Under the pieces are notes generated by a model. It did not search any database. It had not been told where the DNA came from and saw nothing but the letters and a program-made list of their open reading frames with translations. A stretch of 64,000 nt of DNA, from assembly GCF_000716445.1 (NCBI RefSeq), contig NZ_JNWK01000013.1, positions 81,584 to 145,583 on the forward strand, written 5' to 3'. The position numbers and the translations under genes were made by a program. This document shows positions 23,609 through 32,471 of the stretch, piece by piece (position 1 is the first letter of the stretch; each line of letters begins with the position of its first letter). The DNA is from Streptomyces wedmorensis (GTDB lineage: Bacteria; Actinomycetota; Actinomycetes; Streptomycetales; Streptomycetaceae).

Positions 23609-24622
23609 CTAGGAACGGGGCGGGGCGGTGGAGAGCCGGACCTTGAGCTCGGTCGACAGCTCCATCCGGGGGCTGACCAGGGGCTGGTCCTCCAGAAGCT
23701 GGAACAGGGTGCGGGCGGCGAGCCGGCCCATCTCCTCCAGCGGCTGGCGGACCGTCGTCAGCGGCGGCGACAGCCAGTCGCACATCGGCAGGTCGTCGAA
23801 GCCGACCACGCTCAGGTCCTCCGGGACGCTCAACCCGGCCTGCCGCGCGGCTTCGTAGACGCCCATCGCCTGCTGGTCGCTGCCGGCGAAGATCGCCGTC
23901 GGCGGGTCGGGGAGGGCGAGCAGTTCCTGGGCGCGCCGGAACCCGCCCTCGTGCTGGAAGTCGCCGAAGCGGATCAGGTCGCGGTCGACCTCGACCCCGG
24001 CCCGCTCGAGCGCCGCCCGGTACCCGTCGATGCGGGCCTGGCTGCAGAGCATCTCCTTGCGCCCGCCGATCGCGGCGATCCGGCGGTGCCCGAGCTCCAA
24101 CAGGTGCTCGGTGGCGGCGAGTCCGCCGGCCCAGTTGGTCGCGCCGATACTCGGCACGCCCTTGTCCGGCAGGTCGATCGGGTCGATGACGACCAGCGCC
24201 ACCCCGGCCCTTTCGACCTGGTCGCGCTGGGCCTGGGTGACCGAGGAGGTGACGAGGATGACGCCGTCGCTGTGGTGCAGGACCGGCAGCGCGGCCCAGC
24301 TCGACGGCGTGGCCTCGCCCGGCGGGACCAGCGACACGACGGTGCCGACGCTCCGCTGGGCGCACTCGGCCTCGACGCCGCGCAGGATCTCCACCGCCCA
24401 CGCGCTGTCCAGACCACCCAGGATCAGGTCGACCAGGCCCGACCTGCGGGCCCTGGCCTGGCGGCCCGGGGGAAGGTAGTTGTGGGACCGCAGCAGAGCC
24501 TCGATCCGCTCGCGTGTCGACGGTGCGACATCGGAGCGGCCGTTGATCACCTTGGAGACGGTGGCCTGGGAGACGCCTGCCTCCGCGGCGATGACGGCCA
24601 GGGTCGGGCGCTGCTCGCTCAA
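23609..24622 (-). CDS. bxlR: LacI-family repressor of the xylan block (BxlR-like)
   Basis: DNA-binding repressor of 337 residues. An N-terminal HTH (TLAVIAAEAGVSQATVSKVI) is followed by a sugar-binding-like effector domain with IFAGSDQQAMGVYEAA and VVGFDDLPMCDWLSPPLTTVRQP. I selected the TTG at 24622 because GAGGAGAG precedes it and no ATG in frame is better placed; a longer frame to 24709 lacks a ribosome site. It is divergent from the BxlE-like gene with CGAA/TTCG operators between them. By analogy with BxlR it probably responds to xylobiose or xylo-oligosaccharides. Confidence 0.9.
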   Translation of the reverse strand: MSEQRPTLAVIAAEAGVSQATVSKVINGRSDVAPSTRERIEALLRSHNYLPPGRQARARRSGLVDLILGGLDSAWAVEILRGVEAECAQRSVGTVVSLVPPGEATPSSWAALPVLHHSDGVILVTSSVTQAQRDQVERAGVALVVIDPIDLPDKGVPSIGATNWAGGLAATEHLLELGHRRIAAIGGRKEMLCSQARIDGYRAALERAGVEVDRDLIRFGDFQHEGGFRRAQELLALPDPPTAIFAGSDQQAMGVYEAARQAGLSVPEDLSVVGFDDLPMCDWLSPPLTTVRQPLEEMGRLAARTLFQLLEDQPLVSPRMELSTELKVRLSTAPPRS

Positions 24623-24664
24623 CTTCTCTCCTCTGCGCGGACGCCATCGACCGACGCCATGTAC

Positions 24665-24687
24665 CGCAAACGTTTCGAAGAGTTTCG
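24665..24687. promoter_or_regulatory. BxlR-type operator pair near the bxlR start
   Basis: Two overlapping elements: CGCAAACGTTTCG (24665-24677, AAACGTTT core) and CGAAGAGTTTCG (24676-24687). They lie just upstream of the repressor gene and suggest autoregulation. Confidence 0.65.
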
Positions 24688-24808
24688 GATCACGTGACTG
24701 GCTTGTCAACCCTGGAAAACGCCGACGTTTCAGGGGAGTTCGGTGAGAAGTCTTGACCAGGACGTTGGTCGTTCCTAGTTTGTGGCCTCACAGAATTCGA
24801 GAGTATTA

Positions 24809-24821
24809 CGAAAAGTTTTCG
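24809..24821. promoter_or_regulatory. BxlR-type operator before bxlE (CGAAAAGTTTTCG)
   Basis: Perfect 13-base palindrome CGAAAAGTTTTCG ending 35 bases before the bxlE start codon. It is the cleanest member of this operator family in the window. Confidence 0.85.
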
Positions 24822-24856
24822 GGCTCGAATCGGCAATCCCCATCCCCGGAGGTCCC

Positions 24857-26149
24857 ATGGCCAGCACCCACCCGAGCCGACGAAGCTTCCTCGCGCTCTC
24901 GGGCCTGACCGCACTGTCCGTCTCGCTGACCGCCGCCTGCGGCGGGGGCGGATCCGAGGGCGGAGCGTCGGCCGACGGCAAGGTGTCGTTCGAGTGGTGG
25001 AACATCGCCACGACGGAACCGGGCAAGTCCCTCTTCCCGCAGATAGCCACGGCGTTCATGGCCGCCCACCCGAACATCAAGATCCAGACGACCTCGTTGG
25101 AGAACGAGGCCTTCAAGTCCAAGCTCACCGCCACCACTTCGTCCGGCAAGCTCCCCGACGTCTTCCAGACCTGGGGCGGCGGCGTGCTGCAGCAGCAGGT
25201 CGACGCGGGGCTCGTCGAGGACATCACCGACGTGCTCGACTGGTCGACCCAGCTCACCCCGGTCTCGCTGGAGGCCTACCAGATCGAGGGCCGGACCTAC
25301 GGCGTCCCGTACGACATCGGCATGGTCGGCTTCTGGTACAACAAGAAGCTCTTCGCCAAGGCCGGGGTCAGCACGCCGCCGGCCACCTGGGCCGAGTTCC
25401 TGGACACCGTCGGAAAGCTCAAGGCGGCCGGTGTCACCCCGATCGCCCTCGCGGGCAAGGAGAAGTGGCCGGGCCACTACTACTGGGCCTACCTCGCGAT
25501 GCGCGTCGCGGGCCTCCCCGCCCTGCAAGAGGCCGCGGCGAGCAAGGACTTCACCGGACCCGGCTTCGTCCAGGCCGGTGCCCACCTCAAGGAGCTGGTC
25601 GACCTCCAGCCGTTCCAGCCGTCCTTCCTCGGCGCCGGCTACGCCACCCCGGGCGGCCAGGCCGCCTCCATGGGCAACGGCAAGGCCGCCATGGAGCTCA
25701 TGGGGCAGTGGGCGCCCTCGGTGCAGAAGGACGCGGGCGCCGACCTCGGGGCGGACCTCGGCTTCTTCCCCTTCCCGACCGTCGAAGGCGGAGTCGGCAA
25801 GATCGACGAGGTGTTCGGCGGCGGCGGAGGCTTCGCCCTGCGCAAGGGCGCACCGAAGGAGGCCCTGGAGTTCCTGAAGTTCTTCGTCCTGGAGAACGAG
25901 TCCAAGCTGCTGGCCTCCAACGGCTACCTGCCCGTGGTCAAGGGCGCGGAGAGCCAGCTCACCGACGCCAACAAGAAGGTGGTGGCGGGCAGTCTGGCCA
26001 AGGCGACCGGCTTCCAGCTCTTCCTCGACCAGGCCTATCCGCCGGCGGTCGGCCAGGAGGTCAACGACAGCGTCGCCGACCTCATCGCGGGCAAGAAGAC
26101 CCCCGAGCAGGTCACCCAGTCGATCACCGAGGCGGCGAAGAGTGCCTAG
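24857..26149 (+). CDS. bxlE: Xylo-oligosaccharide ABC transporter, binding lipoprotein (BxlE-like)
   Basis: CUT1 extracellular solute-binding lipoprotein of 430 residues (SBP_bac_1 fold). The signal peptide has a twin-arginine motif (SRRSFLAL, Arg8-Arg9) and a lipobox ending LTAAC (Cys28), suggesting Tat export and lipidation. The mature chain has TFQTWGGGVLQQQ and GVPYDIGMVGFWYNKKLFAKAG, typical of the family. It is the first gene of the plus-strand xylan operon. The ligand is inferred as xylobiose or longer xylo-oligosaccharides from the neighbouring xylosidases and xylanases. Confidence 0.92.
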   Translation: MASTHPSRRSFLALSGLTALSVSLTAACGGGGSEGGASADGKVSFEWWNIATTEPGKSLFPQIATAFMAAHPNIKIQTTSLENEAFKSKLTATTSSGKLPDVFQTWGGGVLQQQVDAGLVEDITDVLDWSTQLTPVSLEAYQIEGRTYGVPYDIGMVGFWYNKKLFAKAGVSTPPATWAEFLDTVGKLKAAGVTPIALAGKEKWPGHYYWAYLAMRVAGLPALQEAAASKDFTGPGFVQAGAHLKELVDLQPFQPSFLGAGYATPGGQAASMGNGKAAMELMGQWAPSVQKDAGADLGADLGFFPFPTVEGGVGKIDEVFGGGGGFALRKGAPKEALEFLKFFVLENESKLLASNGYLPVVKGAESQLTDANKKVVAGSLAKATGFQLFLDQAYPPAVGQEVNDSVADLIAGKKTPEQVTQSITEAAKSA

Positions 26150-27158
26150 CTCCGTGGCCGCCCCGACCAAGGGCCCGGCCGACGAGCGGACGGGGGACGA
26201 GCGGACGGAGGGCGCCGCACCGGCGAGCCCGGCCGTCCCGGCCCGGTCGCTCCTGAGCGGCCTCGCCGGCTGGGCGTCGGTGGCCTGGTTCCTCGTCCCC
26301 GCCCTGGTCCTCTTCCTCGTCTTCGTCCTCGCCCCGATCGTCGTCGCCGTCCACAACAGCTTCTACAAATGGGGCGGGGTCGGCCCCATGGTCGACTTCG
26401 TCGGCCTCGAGAACTACGTCAGGCTCTTCGACGACCAGGTCTTCATCGGCGACATGGGCCGTGGCCTCTACCTGATCGTCCTGTCGATCACCGTGCAGCT
26501 GCCCTTCGCGCTCTTCACCGCGGTGCTGCTCAACCAGAAGCTGCGCGGCCGCGCCGTCTACCGGATGCTGTTCTTCGCCCCGTACATCCTCTCCGAGGTC
26601 GTCACGGCGGTCCTGTTCACCATGATCTTCCTCCCCGGCGACGGGATGGCCGACCACCTCGCCGGAGCCCTCGGCCTGGAAGGGCTCCAGGGCAAGTGGC
26701 TCGCCGACCCCTCGACGGTCATGCCGACCCTGTTCGTGGTCATGACCTGGAAGTACTTCGGCTTCCACATGATGCTCTTCCTCGCCGGACTGCAAGGCAT
26801 CCCGCGCGAAGTCCTCGACGCCGCCTCCATCGACGGCGCCAACGCCTGGCAGCGCTTCCGGTACGTGACGCTGCCGCTGCTCGGTCCGACGATCCGGATC
26901 AGCGTCTTCCTCTCGGTCATCGGCGCGATCCAGCTCTTCGACCTCGTCTGGGTCATGACCGCCGGCGGCCCCAACCACTCCTCCGAGACGATGGCGATCT
27001 CGATGTTCCAGTTCGGGTTCAAGCGCTACCAGGTCGGCTACGCCAGCGCGATCAGCGTGGTGCTGTTCATGATCAGCCTCGTCTTCTCCCTCTTCTACCA
27101 GCGGTACGTGCTCCGCCGTGACCTGAGCGGGGCCGTCACCACGGGAGGTGGCCGATGA
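26142..27158 (+). CDS. bxlF: CUT1 sugar ABC permease (BxlF-like, MalF type)
   Basis: Integral membrane permease of 338 residues with about six helices and the EAA loop motif near EVLDAASIDGANAWQRFRYVTLPLL. The N-terminus is unusually long, about 45 hydrophilic residues before the first helix. The GTG at 26142 overlaps the bxlE stop; a second GTG at 26154 is also possible. It pairs with BxlG. No ATPase gene is present in the operon. Streptomyces CUT1 systems normally share the MsiK ATPase encoded elsewhere, so that is the expected energiser. Confidence 0.93.
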   Translation: MPSSVAAPTKGPADERTGDERTEGAAPASPAVPARSLLSGLAGWASVAWFLVPALVLFLVFVLAPIVVAVHNSFYKWGGVGPMVDFVGLENYVRLFDDQVFIGDMGRGLYLIVLSITVQLPFALFTAVLLNQKLRGRAVYRMLFFAPYILSEVVTAVLFTMIFLPGDGMADHLAGALGLEGLQGKWLADPSTVMPTLFVVMTWKYFGFHMMLFLAGLQGIPREVLDAASIDGANAWQRFRYVTLPLLGPTIRISVFLSVIGAIQLFDLVWVMTAGGPNHSSETMAISMFQFGFKRYQVGYASAISVVLFMISLVFSLFYQRYVLRRDLSGAVTTGGGR

Positions 27159-27985
27159 ACGCCCGCAAGGCGGCACGCGGTCTGTCGCTGCACGGCGTGA
27201 TCTGGCTGATCGGCGCCTTCGTCGTCGTACCGCTGATCTACGCGGTGATCTCCGGCTTCAAGAGCACCGGCGAGCTGACGACCAATCCGTTCGGCCTCCC
27301 GGAGCACTGGAAGACCGGCAACTACCTCGGCATCCTCGGCGACGGCATGTTCTGGCGGCAGATCGCCAACAGCGCCGGCATCGCGATCGGCACGACGGTG
27401 GTCACGGTGGCGGCCTCCGCCATGGCGGCGTTCGTACTGGCCCGCTACGCCTTCCGGGGCCGCGAGCTCTTCTACATGCTCTTCACGATCGGGCTGATGT
27501 TCCCGTTCGCGGTGGCCGTCCTGCCGCTCTTCCTGCTGCTGCGCACCTTCGACCTGCTCGACAACCCGCTCGGCGTGATCCTCCCGCAGGCCGCCTTCGG
27601 GCTCCCCATGACGATCATCATTCTCCGCGGCTTCTTCCGGACCGTCCCGGCCGAGGTCGAGGAGGCGGCCATCATGGACGGCTGCGGCAAGTTCCGCTTC
27701 TTCTGGAAGATTCTGCTGCCGATGGCGCGCCCGGCGCTCGGCACGGTCTCGGTCCTGGCCATCGTCGCGAGCTGGAACAACTTCTTCCTGCCGCTGCTGG
27801 TCTTCAACGACCCGAAATGGCAGACGATCCCGGTCGGCGTCCAGCAGTTCCAGGGCCAGTACTCGACCGACTACGCGCTCGTCCTCGCCTACATCGTGCT
27901 CGCCATGGTCCCCGCCCTGGCCTTCTACGCGGTCGCCGAACGCCAGCTGATCGGCGGCCTCACCGCGGGCGCCACCAAAGGATGA
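27155..27985 (+). CDS. bxlG: CUT1 sugar ABC permease (BxlG-like, MalG type)
   Basis: Second permease, 276 residues with six hydrophobic segments, and the EAA motif in EVEEAAIMDGCGKFRFFWKILLPMARPA. The ATG at 27155 overlaps the bxlF stop (ATGA). Together with BxlF it forms the channel for xylo-oligosaccharides delivered by BxlE. Only 35 bases separate it from the GH30 gene, which suggests continued transcription into the secreted-enzyme genes. Confidence 0.94.
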   Translation: MNARKAARGLSLHGVIWLIGAFVVVPLIYAVISGFKSTGELTTNPFGLPEHWKTGNYLGILGDGMFWRQIANSAGIAIGTTVVTVAASAMAAFVLARYAFRGRELFYMLFTIGLMFPFAVAVLPLFLLLRTFDLLDNPLGVILPQAAFGLPMTIIILRGFFRTVPAEVEEAAIMDGCGKFRFFWKILLPMARPALGTVSVLAIVASWNNFFLPLLVFNDPKWQTIPVGVQQFQGQYSTDYALVLAYIVLAMVPALAFYAVAERQLIGGLTAGATKG

Positions 27986-28020
27986 CCCGCCCCGTGTTCC
28001 CCCCGTTCCGAGGAGCCCCC

Positions 28021-29439
28021 GTGAAACGTCTGACAGCCCTGACGGCCGTCATATTGTTAGCGCTAACATCCCAGGCGGTGGCCGAGCCCGCGCCACCCGC
28101 GGCCGAGCTCGTACGAGCCGAGGCCGGGCACGTGCGCCCCACCGTCGACTTCCGCACCGACCTCCAGCCCATCGACGGCTTCGGCTTCTCGATGGCCTTC
28201 CAGCGGGCCGACCTGCTCAACGGCGCGCGCGGCCTCAGCCCGGCCAAGCGGCGCGAGGTGCTCGACCTGCTGCTCAGCAAGGAGAAGGGCGCGGGCCTCT
28301 CGATCCTGCGCCTCGGCATCGGCTCGTCGACCGACAGGGTCTACGACCACATGCCGACGATCCTGCCGGCCGACCCCGGCGGCCCTGACGCCACGCCGAC
28401 GTACGTCTGGGACGGCTGGGACGGCGGCCAGGTCTGGCTCGCCAAGGAGGCCAAGGCCTACGGCGTGAAACGGTTCTTCGCCGACGCCTGGAGCGCCCCG
28501 GCCTTCATGAAGACCAACGGGAGCGAGAACGACGGCGGCGAGCTCCGGCCCGAATGGCGTCAGGCCTACGCGAACTACCTCGTGCAGTACGCGAAGTTCT
28601 ACCGCCAGGAAGGCATCGACATCACCGACCTCGGGTTCACCAACGAACCCGACTGGACGGCGACCTACGCCTCGATGCGGTTCACCCCGCAGCAGGCCGT
28701 GGACTTCCTCAAGGTGCTCGGGCCGACCGTCCGCGCATCCGGGCTGAAGACCCAGCTGGTCTGCTGTGACGCCGCCGGCTGGGACCGCCAGATCGCCTAC
28801 ACCCAGGCGATCGAGGCGGACCCCGAGGCCGACAAGGCCGTACGGACCGTCACCGGCCACCGCTACAGCGGTCCGACCGACGTCCCGCAGCCGACCGACA
28901 AGCACGTGTGGATGTCGGAGTGGTCGCCGGACGGCACCACCTGGAACGAGAACTGGGACGACGGCAGCGGCTACGACGGCCTCACCGTCGCCGCCGACAT
29001 CCAGAACACCCTGACCGTCGGCAACGCCAACGCCTACGTGTACTGGACCGGCGCCTCCCTCGGCGCGACCCGGGGGCTCATCCAGCTCGCCAACCCCGGC
29101 GACGCCTACCGGGTGTCCAAGCGGTACTGGGCGCTCGCCGCCTTCAGCCGCTTCATCCGCCCCGGCGCCGTCCGCGTACCGGTCACGAACGCCGACCCTG
29201 ACCTGCGGATCACGGCCTTCCGCAACACCGACGGCAGCCGCGTGATCGAGATCCTCAACACCGGGACCACCGCGACCACCACCGAGCTAGCCCTGCGCGG
29301 CGGGCGCGACCGGAGCCCCGAGGCCTACGTCACCGACGAGACCCGCTCGATCACCCCGGCCGCCGTCGCCACCACCCGCGGCACGACCCTCTCGGCCGAG
29401 CTCGCCCCGCGCGCGCTCACCACGATCGTCCTCGACTGA
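28021..29439 (+). CDS. Secreted GH30-family glycosidase (xylanase-like), contains TTA codon and operator
   Basis: Extracellular clan-A glycosidase of 472 residues. A short signal peptide precedes a GH30 barrel with GFGFSMAFQRAD, the acid/base motif GFTNEPDW and a probable nucleophile Glu in VWMSEWSPDG, then a C-terminal side beta-domain. GH30 members near xylan loci are often glucuronoxylanases or xylobiohydrolases; the exact activity is not certain. The GTG at 28021 follows GAGGAG. Codon 13 is TTA, and the codons for the signal peptide contain a perfect AraR-type palindrome (28055-28068). The gene is therefore a candidate for dual control by bldA and by an internal operator. Confidence 0.88.
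   Translation: MKRLTALTAVILLALTSQAVAEPAPPAAELVRAEAGHVRPTVDFRTDLQPIDGFGFSMAFQRADLLNGARGLSPAKRREVLDLLLSKEKGAGLSILRLGIGSSTDRVYDHMPTILPADPGGPDATPTYVWDGWDGGQVWLAKEAKAYGVKRFFADAWSAPAFMKTNGSENDGGELRPEWRQAYANYLVQYAKFYRQEGIDITDLGFTNEPDWTATYASMRFTPQQAVDFLKVLGPTVRASGLKTQLVCCDAAGWDRQIAYTQAIEADPEADKAVRTVTGHRYSGPTDVPQPTDKHVWMSEWSPDGTTWNENWDDGSGYDGLTVAADIQNTLTVGNANAYVYWTGASLGATRGLIQLANPGDAYRVSKRYWALAAFSRFIRPGAVRVPVTNADPDLRITAFRNTDGSRVIEILNTGTTATTTELALRGGRDRSPEAYVTDETRSITPAAVATTRGTTLSAELAPRALTTIVLD
28055..28068. promoter_or_regulatory. Perfect LacI-type palindrome inside the GH30 coding region
   Basis: TGTTAGCGCTAACA is a perfect 14-base palindrome matching the arabinose operator family, located 34 bases after the GTG start. 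The codons used (TTG TTA GCG CTA ACA) include TTA and CTA, both rare in this genome, which suggests the site rather than codon preference is being maintained. Confidence 0.75.
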
Positions 29440-29455
29440 ACCGATTCCGACCGAA

Positions 29456-29485
29456 CCGTCCTTGAACGAACCGTCCTTGAACGAA
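29456..29485. repeat. Two tandem copies of a 15-base unit
   Basis: The unit CCGTCCTTGAACGAA occurs twice in tandem in the 73-base gap between the GH30 and GH10 genes. A partial copy flanks each side. Confidence 0.85.
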
Positions 29486-29512
29486 CCGCCCCACCCCACC
29501 AGGAGTCCGACC

Positions 29513-30571
29513 ATGTCCACGTCCCGGCTTCGCACCGCGTCCCGGATAGTCGCCGCCCTCTCCGCCGCGGCCTGTCTCGCCGCCGGCCTCGCCTCCTCGC
29601 CCGCGGCCGCCGACCCCCGCCCCAAGACGCTCGGCGAACTGGCCAAGAAGCACCACAAGTACTTCGGCTCCGCCACCGACAACCCCGAGTTCACCGACGC
29701 CGCCTACATGGAGCTCCTCGGCAGCGAGTTCGGGCAGACCACCCCCGGCAACGCCATGAAGTGGTACGCCACCGAACCCGAGCGCGGCGTCTTCGACTTC
29801 ACCGCCGGCGACGAGGTCGTCTCCTTCGCCAAGGCCCACCACCAGAAGGTCCGCGGCCACACGCTCGTCTGGCACAGCCAGCTCCCCGACTGGCTCACCC
29901 AGGGCACCTGGACCGCCGACGAGCTGCGCGCCGTCCTCAAGAACCACATCCAGACGGTGGCCCGGCACTACAAGGGCAAGGTGATCCACTGGGACGTCGT
30001 CAACGAGGCCTTCAACGAGGACGGCACCTACCGCGAGTCGATCTTCTACAAGACGCTCGGCCCCGGCTACATCGCCGACGCCCTCCGCTGGGCCCATGAG
30101 GCCGACCCCCACGCCAAGCTCTACCTCAACGACTACAACGTCGACGGCATCAACGCCAAGAGCGACGCCTACTACAACCTGATCAAGCAGCTGAAGGCCG
30201 ACGGCGTCCCCGTCGAGGGCTTCGGCCTCCAGGGCCATCTGGCGCTCCAGTACGGCTTCCCGGCCGGCGTCCAGGAGAACATCCAGCGCTTCGCCGACCT
30301 CGGGGTCGAGGTCGCGATCACCGAGCTCGACATCCGCATGGAGCTCCCCGCGACCCCGGAGAAGCTCGCCACCCAGGCCGACTGGTACGCCGACTACGTC
30401 AAGGCCTGCCTCGCGGTCGAGAAGTGCGTGGGCGTCACCATCTGGGACTACACCGACAAGTACTCGTGGATCCCCTCCGTCTTCCCCGGCGAGGGCGCGG
30501 CGCTGCCCTACGACGAGAACCTGAAGCCCAAGCCCGCCTACCAGGCGATCAGGGAGGTGCTGGGCGGATGA
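29513..30571 (+). CDS. Secreted GH10 endo-xylanase, single domain
   Basis: Extracellular xylanase of 352 residues. The signal peptide ends near ASSPAAA (about residue 33). The GH10 barrel starts LGELAKKHHKYFGSATDNPEF and has HTLVWHSQLPDWL, the acid/base motif WDVVNEAF and the nucleophile motif ITELDIRME. No carbohydrate-binding module follows, so it probably acts on soluble or side-chain-poor xylan. It diverges clearly from the two CBM13-bearing GH10 enzymes in this window. The ATG at 29513 follows AGGAG. Its stop overlaps the oxidoreductase start (ATGA), an odd coupling of a secreted and a cytosolic protein. Confidence 0.95.
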   Translation: MSTSRLRTASRIVAALSAAACLAAGLASSPAAADPRPKTLGELAKKHHKYFGSATDNPEFTDAAYMELLGSEFGQTTPGNAMKWYATEPERGVFDFTAGDEVVSFAKAHHQKVRGHTLVWHSQLPDWLTQGTWTADELRAVLKNHIQTVARHYKGKVIHWDVVNEAFNEDGTYRESIFYKTLGPGYIADALRWAHEADPHAKLYLNDYNVDGINAKSDAYYNLIKQLKADGVPVEGFGLQGHLALQYGFPAGVQENIQRFADLGVEVAITELDIRMELPATPEKLATQADWYADYVKACLAVEKCVGVTIWDYTDKYSWIPSVFPGEGAALPYDENLKPKPAYQAIREVLGG

Positions 30572-31614
30572 TCCGCACGGCGATCGTCGGTACGGGCGGG
30601 ATCGCGGGCATCTGCCACGTCCCCGCCCTCCGGGCCCAGGCACACCGGGCCGAGATCGTGGCCGCCGTCGACGTGGACGCCGCGCGCGCCGAGGCGTTCG
30701 CGGCCGAGCACGGCATCCCCGCGGTCCACACCGACCTGGAGACGATGCTCCGGGAGGAGCGGCCGGACCTCGTCCACCTGTGCACGCCTCCGTTCCTCCA
30801 CGCCGACCAGGCGGTGGCCTGTCTGGAGGCGGGGGCGTGGGTCTGGTGCGAGAAGCCGGTGGCGCTGTCCCTCGCCGAGCTCGACCGGATCCGCGCCGCC
30901 GAGGGGCACGCCGTCGCGGGCGCGGTGTTCCAGCACCGGTACGGCACGGGGGCCCGGTACCTCCGCGACCGCATCGCCGCCGGGACACTCGGCCGCCCGC
31001 TCGTCGCCCAGTGCGTCACGGCGTGGTACCGCGACGACGCCTACTACGACGTGCCCTGGCGCGGCACCTGGGAGAGCGAGGGCGGCGGCCCGACGCTCGG
31101 CCACGGCATCCACCAGATGGACCTGATGCTCGCGGTGCTCGGCGAATGGGCCGAGGTCCGCGCGATGGCCGGCCGGCTGGAGCGCGACGTCGAGACCGAG
31201 GACGTGTCCACGGCCCTGGTCCGCTTCGAGAACGGAGCCGTCGCCACGGTCGTCAACAGCGTCCTCTCTCCACGGGAGGAGAGCTACCTGCGCTTCGACC
31301 TCACCGAGGCCACGGTCGAGCTCCGCCATCTCTACGGCTACTCCAACGCGGACTGGACGTTCACCGCCAGGACGCCCGACGTGAAGTGGGACCCGCCGGG
31401 CGACGTGCCCAGCTCGCACACCGCCCAGCTCGCGGACTTCCTCGACGCTTACGAGGCGGGGATCCGCCCCGACCTCGGCAGGCACACCATGGAGCTGGTG
31501 ACCGCCCTGTACAAGGCGGCGATCACCGGACTGCCGGTGCGGCGCGGGGAGATCGACACCGACGACCCGTTCTACCGCTCGCTCAACGGAGGGCTTCCGG
31601 GGGTGTTCCGATGA
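30568..31614 (+). CDS. Gfo/Idh/MocA-family oxidoreductase
   Basis: Cytosolic NAD(P)-dependent sugar oxidoreductase of 348 residues. The N-terminal Rossmann domain has VGTGGIAG, LCTPPFLHADQAV and the catalytic-Lys motif CEKPVALS. The C-terminal alpha/beta domain carries GGGPTLGHGIHQMDLM, with the usual histidine. Family members oxidise or reduce cyclic sugars and inositols, often at C1 or C3. It overlaps both neighbours by 4 bases and heads a three-gene cassette with the DUF6807/PmoA-like and cupin genes, inside the xylan operon. A modified xylose, arabinose or methylglucuronic acid substrate is plausible but unproven. Confidence 0.92.
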   Translation: MIRTAIVGTGGIAGICHVPALRAQAHRAEIVAAVDVDAARAEAFAAEHGIPAVHTDLETMLREERPDLVHLCTPPFLHADQAVACLEAGAWVWCEKPVALSLAELDRIRAAEGHAVAGAVFQHRYGTGARYLRDRIAAGTLGRPLVAQCVTAWYRDDAYYDVPWRGTWESEGGGPTLGHGIHQMDLMLAVLGEWAEVRAMAGRLERDVETEDVSTALVRFENGAVATVVNSVLSPREESYLRFDLTEATVELRHLYGYSNADWTFTARTPDVKWDPPGDVPSSHTAQLADFLDAYEAGIRPDLGRHTMELVTALYKAAITGLPVRRGEIDTDDPFYRSLNGGLPGVFR

Positions 31615-32471
31615 CCTTCGAACTCGTCCAGCACGACGACACGTTGACCGTACGGGCCCGCGGTACCGACCTCTTCCGGTACGTGCACCGGCCCGTCATG
31701 GACCCCTTCGAGGCACCGAAGCCCTATCTGCACCCGGTGCGCACCCTCGCCGGCGACGTGGTCACCGGCTACCGGCCGCACGACCACCGCTGGCACAAGG
31801 GCATCCAGCTCACCGCCTCATGGGTGTCGGGGCAGAACTTCTGGGGCGGCGGCACCTACCTCCGCGGCCAGGGCTACGTGGACCTGCCGAACCTCGGCAC
31901 GATGCGCAGCCTCGCCCTCTCCGCCGAGACGGGCCACGGCCGCGCCGTGATCACCGAGGACCTCGCCTGGCACACGATGGCGGGCGGGCACTGGATCGAC
32001 GAGCGTCGCACGCTGACCGCGCGCGACCTCGAAGCCGACTCCTGGACCCTGGAGGTCACCACCGAGCTGACCAACGTCCACGGCGCCGACCTGGTGTTCG
32101 GCAGCCCGGGCACGCAGGGCAGAGAGCTCGCCGGATACACCGGCCTCTTCTGGCGCGGCCCGCGCGACTTCACCGGCGGCGCCGTGATCGGACCCGCCAT
32201 GGGGGAGAAGGGCGACTGGCTGGCCTTCGTCGGCACCCACGACGAGGTCGACCGGTCCTCCACACTCCTCTTCCTGGACGATCCGGAAGCCCCCTGCCGG
32301 TGGTTCGTCCGCAGCGAGCCCATCCCCGCGGTCAACCCGTCCCTGGCGTTCGAGGAGGAACTGCCGCTGGCGCCCGGCGCCACCCTCGCGCGCCGCTACC
32401 GGATCGTCGTCGCCGACGGCGTCTGGACCCCCGAGCGCCTGGCCCGCCACGTCGAGGAGCACCCGTGGTGA
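31611..32471 (+). CDS. DUF6807 / 'PmoA-like' protein
   Basis: Cytosolic protein of 286 residues resembling the DUF6807 family, often annotated PmoA, a name taken from methane oxygenase that does not describe function. Visible conserved patches are [30 protein letters not shown] and [16 protein letters not shown]. No signal peptide or membrane segment is present. It overlaps the oxidoreductase stop (ATGA) and the cupin start (GTGA). Genes of this family often travel with Gfo/Idh/MocA oxidoreductases in sugar loci, so an enzymatic step on an oxidised glycoside is a reasonable inference. The histidine-rich HDHRWHK motif could bind metal. Confidence 0.8.
   Translation: MTFELVQHDDTLTVRARGTDLFRYVHRPVMDPFEAPKPYLHPVRTLAGDVVTGYRPHDHRWHKGIQLTASWVSGQNFWGGGTYLRGQGYVDLPNLGTMRSLALSAETGHGRAVITEDLAWHTMAGGHWIDERRTLTARDLEADSWTLEVTTELTNVHGADLVFGSPGTQGRELAGYTGLFWRGPRDFTGGAVIGPAMGEKGDWLAFVGTHDEVDRSSTLLFLDDPEAPCRWFVRSEPIPAVNPSLAFEEELPLAPGATLARRYRIVVADGVWTPERLARHVEEHPW

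Noticed and set aside
29456-29485. Tandem repeat considered as CRISPR or operator array
   Set aside because: Only two direct copies of 15 bases without spacers; not palindromic.
31611-32471. Methane monooxygenase subunit (PmoA) annotation
   Set aside because: The family name is historical. The protein has no membrane helices and lies in a sugar operon.
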